Source of the DNA: CALMEE01 sp041748315
GTDB taxonomy: Bacteria > Planctomycetota > Planctomycetia > Pirellulales > Pirellulaceae
Assembly: GCA_041748315.1 (NCBI GenBank)
Contig: JBGTDM010000161.1
Span: 1 to 7,979 of the forward strand
Direction: 5' to 3'
Length of the DNA stretch: 7,979 nt
Shown: positions 6,659 through 7,979 of the stretch, piece by piece
Position numbering within the stretch: position 1 is the first letter of the stretch
Layout of the letters: each line of letters starts with the position of its first letter
Made by a program: the position numbers and the translations under genes
Notes under the pieces: model-generated
Told to the model about the DNA's origin: nothing
Databases searched by the model: none
What the model saw: the letters and a program-made list of their open reading frames with translations, nothing else

Positions 6659-7573
6659 ATGCGACAGCGAACGATGATCAATACCTATTACTGGTGGATT
6701 GGGATCTGTACTGTCGTCCAATCGTGCTGGGTTGTTGCGCTGCCAGCTCAGCAGATTGGCGAGCCGCGTCGGTTGTTTGCGGCAGACTATCAACGGAAAA
6801 TTGCGGCCGTCGTCGAGGTGGACAATCAAATTTCCTGGGAGGTGCCAATCCAGGATATTCATGATGCCCAGCCACTGGCCGATGGCGCTTGGCTGATTCA
6901 GACAAACTTCTTCGAGGTCGTGGAACTTGATGCCCAAGGGCAAGTTAAATGGCGATACGATGCCAGGAACACGGCGGAGGGTGCCCGAGTCGAAATCCAT
7001 GCCTTCCAGCGCCTGCCCAACGGACAAACAATGATTGCCGAGAGCGGTACCAGCCGAATACTAATCGTCAACCGAGACCTATCCGTTGCCAAAACGATTC
7101 CGCTTCAAGTCGAAAAACCAGATCCACATCGCGATACTCGATTGGTAAGAATGACCCCCGACGACACGTTCTTGGTGGCTCACGAATCCCAGCGCTCGGT
7201 TCGCGAATATGATGGGGACGGCGAGGTCATTTGGGAATACGAGGTGGGCAGCCAAGTGTATTCGGCGGTTCGGCTGGAAAATGGCAACACGCTGATCGGC
7301 ACGGGAGACGGTCATCGCGTGCTCGAAGTTAACGGAAAAGGCGAAACGGTGTGGGAATTGGTCTCGGAGGATCTGCCCGGCATCGATCTGGCCTGGATCA
7401 CCATGGTGGATCGGCTGCCCAATGGCAATACCTGGATCGTCAATTGTCACGCCGGCCCGGACAACCCGCAAATCCTGGAGGTCACGCCCCAGAAAAAGGT
7501 TGTGTGGTCTTTTAAGGACTTCGAACGTTTTGGGAACTCCTTGCCCGTGGCGCTGCCACTGGAGGAAGACTAA
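6659..7573 (+). CDS. Secreted beta-propeller protein (PQQ/arylsulfotransferase-like repeats)
   Basis: The 304-residue protein starts at an ATG with AAGGAG (6648-6653) 5 nt upstream. A signal peptide is likely: hydrophobic segment about 10-28, cleavage near ALPA|QQ (30). The mature part consists of about six repeats of 30-40 residues of the form RLPNGNTxI-x(6-10)-ILEVxxxGxVVWEY, at roughly 41-62, 70-103, 113-146, 161-196, 200-235 and 247-288. Three repeats show the best-conserved core: RLPNGQTMI (118-126), RLENGNTLI (205-213) and RLPNGNTWI (252-260). Each blade tends to end in Trp plus a polar or aromatic residue (VKWRY, VIWEY, TVWEL, VVWSF), as in PQQ-like and arylsulfotransferase-type propellers. 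It lacks the length and catalytic context of a full arylsulfotransferase or quinoprotein dehydrogenase, so enzymatic activity is doubtful; a binding or scaffold role outside the cytoplasm is as likely. It stands alone: mddA is divergent and mobile DNA follows within about 110 bp. Confidence 0.85.
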   Translation: MRQRTMINTYYWWIGICTVVQSCWVVALPAQQIGEPRRLFAADYQRKIAAVVEVDNQISWEVPIQDIHDAQPLADGAWLIQTNFFEVVELDAQGQVKWRYDARNTAEGARVEIHAFQRLPNGQTMIAESGTSRILIVNRDLSVAKTIPLQVEKPDPHRDTRLVRMTPDDTFLVAHESQRSVREYDGDGEVIWEYEVGSQVYSAVRLENGNTLIGTGDGHRVLEVNGKGETVWELVSEDLPGIDLAWITMVDRLPNGNTWIVNCHAGPDNPQILEVTPQKKVVWSFKDFERFGNSLPVALPLEED

Positions 7574-7681
7574 GTCAACGCCATCGCAATCCGGATTGGA
7601 TCGAATGGCGGGAGATGGGCGACGGACAGGACAATGGTCCTATCCTACGTCTCATTAGACTTTTTCGGCAAAGACCATCAC

Positions 7682-7709
7682 ACCCTAATTCTTCGCGGTC
7701 CCCAAGCAC
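7682..7709 (-). repeat. Left-hand IS630/MITE-type end (28 nt)
   Basis: Read on the minus strand, this begins GTGCT and ends TTAGGGT, exactly 28 nt long like the related ends at 7712-7739 and 7843-7870. It matches the right-hand end (7843-7870) at 17 of 28 positions. It faces the MITE across an AA dinucleotide (7710-7711). Its own element would extend to the left, but no transposase remnant is recognisable between 7574 and 7681, so it may be a decayed fragment. Confidence 0.45.
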
Positions 7710-7711
7710 AA

Positions 7712-7840
7712 GTGCTTTGTCCAGGTTAGAGATTAGGGTTAGCCGGTGTGCGCTGGCGCCCGGTTCAGGCCGTAAAAACCGGACGCTAGCGCGTTCCGGC
7801 TGATACTCAGCAATCCGAACTCTTAATATTGACAAAGCAC
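7712..7840. mobile_element. MITE-like fold-back element, 129 bp, TA-type insertion
   Basis: The element begins GTGCTTTGTC and ends with its exact reverse complement GACAAAGCAC. The full terminal inverted repeats are 28 nt (7712-7739 and 7813-7840), matching at 19 of 28 positions with the outer 10 perfect. Between them are two GC-rich arms of 25 nt around an 11-nt loop, so almost the whole element can fold on itself. It is bordered by AA (7710-7711) and TA (7841-7842), as expected for a TA target duplication with one mutated base, the hallmark of IS630/Tc1-mariner elements. It encodes no protein. The adjacent IS630-type transposase suggests the source of the enzyme that mobilised it; that link is inferred from the shared end motif. 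Confidence 0.7.
7741..7801. repeat. GC-rich inverted repeat forming the core hairpin of the MITE
   Basis: Arms 7741-7765 and 7777-7801 are 25 nt each and complementary at 20 of 25 positions, with an 11-nt loop (7766-7776). The left arm runs AGCCGG to CCGGTT and the right arm AACCGG to CCGGCT. The right arm contains the palindrome CGCTAGCG (7784-7791). On RNA it would form a strong stem; with no T-run after it, it is not a standard terminator. Confidence 0.8.
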
Positions 7841-7842
7841 TA

Positions 7843-7870
7843 GTGCTCCGTCACGCCTTAATTTTAGGGT
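7843..7870 (+). repeat. Terminal inverted repeat of the IS630-type element
   Basis: This starts GTGCTCCGTC next to the TA at 7841-7842 and ends TTAGGGT, the same 28-nt layout as the ends at 7712-7739 and 7682-7709. The transposase stop codon (7851-7853) lies inside it, 8 nt from the outer edge, as is usual for compact insertion sequences. The other end of the element is outside the window. Confidence 0.6.
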
Positions 7871-7979
7871 AGACCGATTTCAGTTTGCAGCGAGCGTCAT
7901 CGATACGCATTTGCCAATCGACACCCCGTTGGGTGGCGTTTACATCCTCATGCCAAGCTTTGGTTTCAGACCGCAGTTG
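7851..7979 (-). CDS. IS630-family transposase, C-terminal 42 residues (continues beyond the window)
   Basis: A frame open from the right edge ends at TGA (7851-7853) and encodes 42 residues. The stretch AWHEDVNATQRGVDWQMRI followed by DDARCKLKSVYPKIKA fits the end of IS630-type DDE transposases, where a segment AW-x-x-x-RN-x(5)-I-x-W-x-F is followed by x-x-DAR-x-K-x-x-x-x-YP. DDE transposases cut and join DNA at the element's ends and insert at TA. The catalytic residues lie upstream, outside the window, so integrity of the gene cannot be judged. The stop lies within the 28-nt terminal repeat. Identification rests on a short stretch from memory of the family, so it is good but not certain. 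Confidence 0.75.
   Translation of the reverse strand, partial: QLRSETKAWHEDVNATQRGVDWQMRIDDARCKLKSVYPKIKA

Noticed and set aside
6497..7027. Minus-strand open frame of 176 codons
   Set aside because: It lies largely antisense to the well-supported beta-propeller gene and its translation has no protein-like pattern.
7587..7598. 12-bp perfect palindrome after the beta-propeller stop
   Set aside because: CAATCCGGATTG has no loop for a terminator hairpin and no T-run; it may be chance.
7741..7801. CRISPR or terminator reading of the GC-rich repeat
   Set aside because: There are only two inverted arms, no regularly spaced direct repeats and no T-run; the fold-back element explains it better.

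Overview
The window looks like a chromosomal segment from a planctomycete, probably of the Rhodopirellula/Blastopirellula type (Pirellulaceae). The grounds are moderate GC, an ECF sigma factor overlapping a large membrane-anchored Ser/Thr kinase, a secreted protein with repeated Ig-like domains, and a characteristic small fold-back repeat. This placement is inference from gene content; no rRNA or tRNA is present to test it.

Layout. Positions 1-1239 (minus) hold the N-terminal 413 codons of a secreted, Ig-like/DUF11-type protein that runs off the left edge. A 482-bp divergent spacer (1240-1721) separates it from csrA (1722-2003, plus). The csrA leader is rich in GGA motifs, which suggests autoregulation, and csrA is closed by a good intrinsic terminator (2099-2130). 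Converging on it from the right is a minus-strand cluster in transcription order: mddA-like methanethiol S-methyltransferase (6185-5433), a 97-nt gap, an ECF sigma factor (5334-4765), and an 871-aa Hanks-type kinase (4768-2153) whose GTG start overlaps the sigma stop by 4 nt. After a 473-bp spacer with GC-rich hairpins, a secreted beta-propeller protein is encoded on the plus strand (6659-7573).

The right end (about 7682-7979) is mobile DNA. It holds a 129-bp MITE-like fold-back element (7712-7840), directly adjoining IS-type ends on both sides around AA/TA dinucleotides, and then the last 42 residues of an IS630-family transposase entering from the right edge. All four ends carry a 28-nt motif that starts GTGCT; three of them finish in TTAGGGT.

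How the parts may work together. The sigma-kinase pair is the clearest functional unit: a membrane kinase with an extracytoplasmic C-terminal region could sense a signal and control its partner sigma factor, since no anti-sigma gene is visible. csrA is a separate post-transcriptional regulator. Whether mddA belongs to the sigma-kinase transcript is open. No clearly novel multi-gene defence or biosynthetic system is seen. The most unusual items are the nested TA-flanked repeat array, the GGA-rich csrA leader and the altered glycine loop of the kinase.
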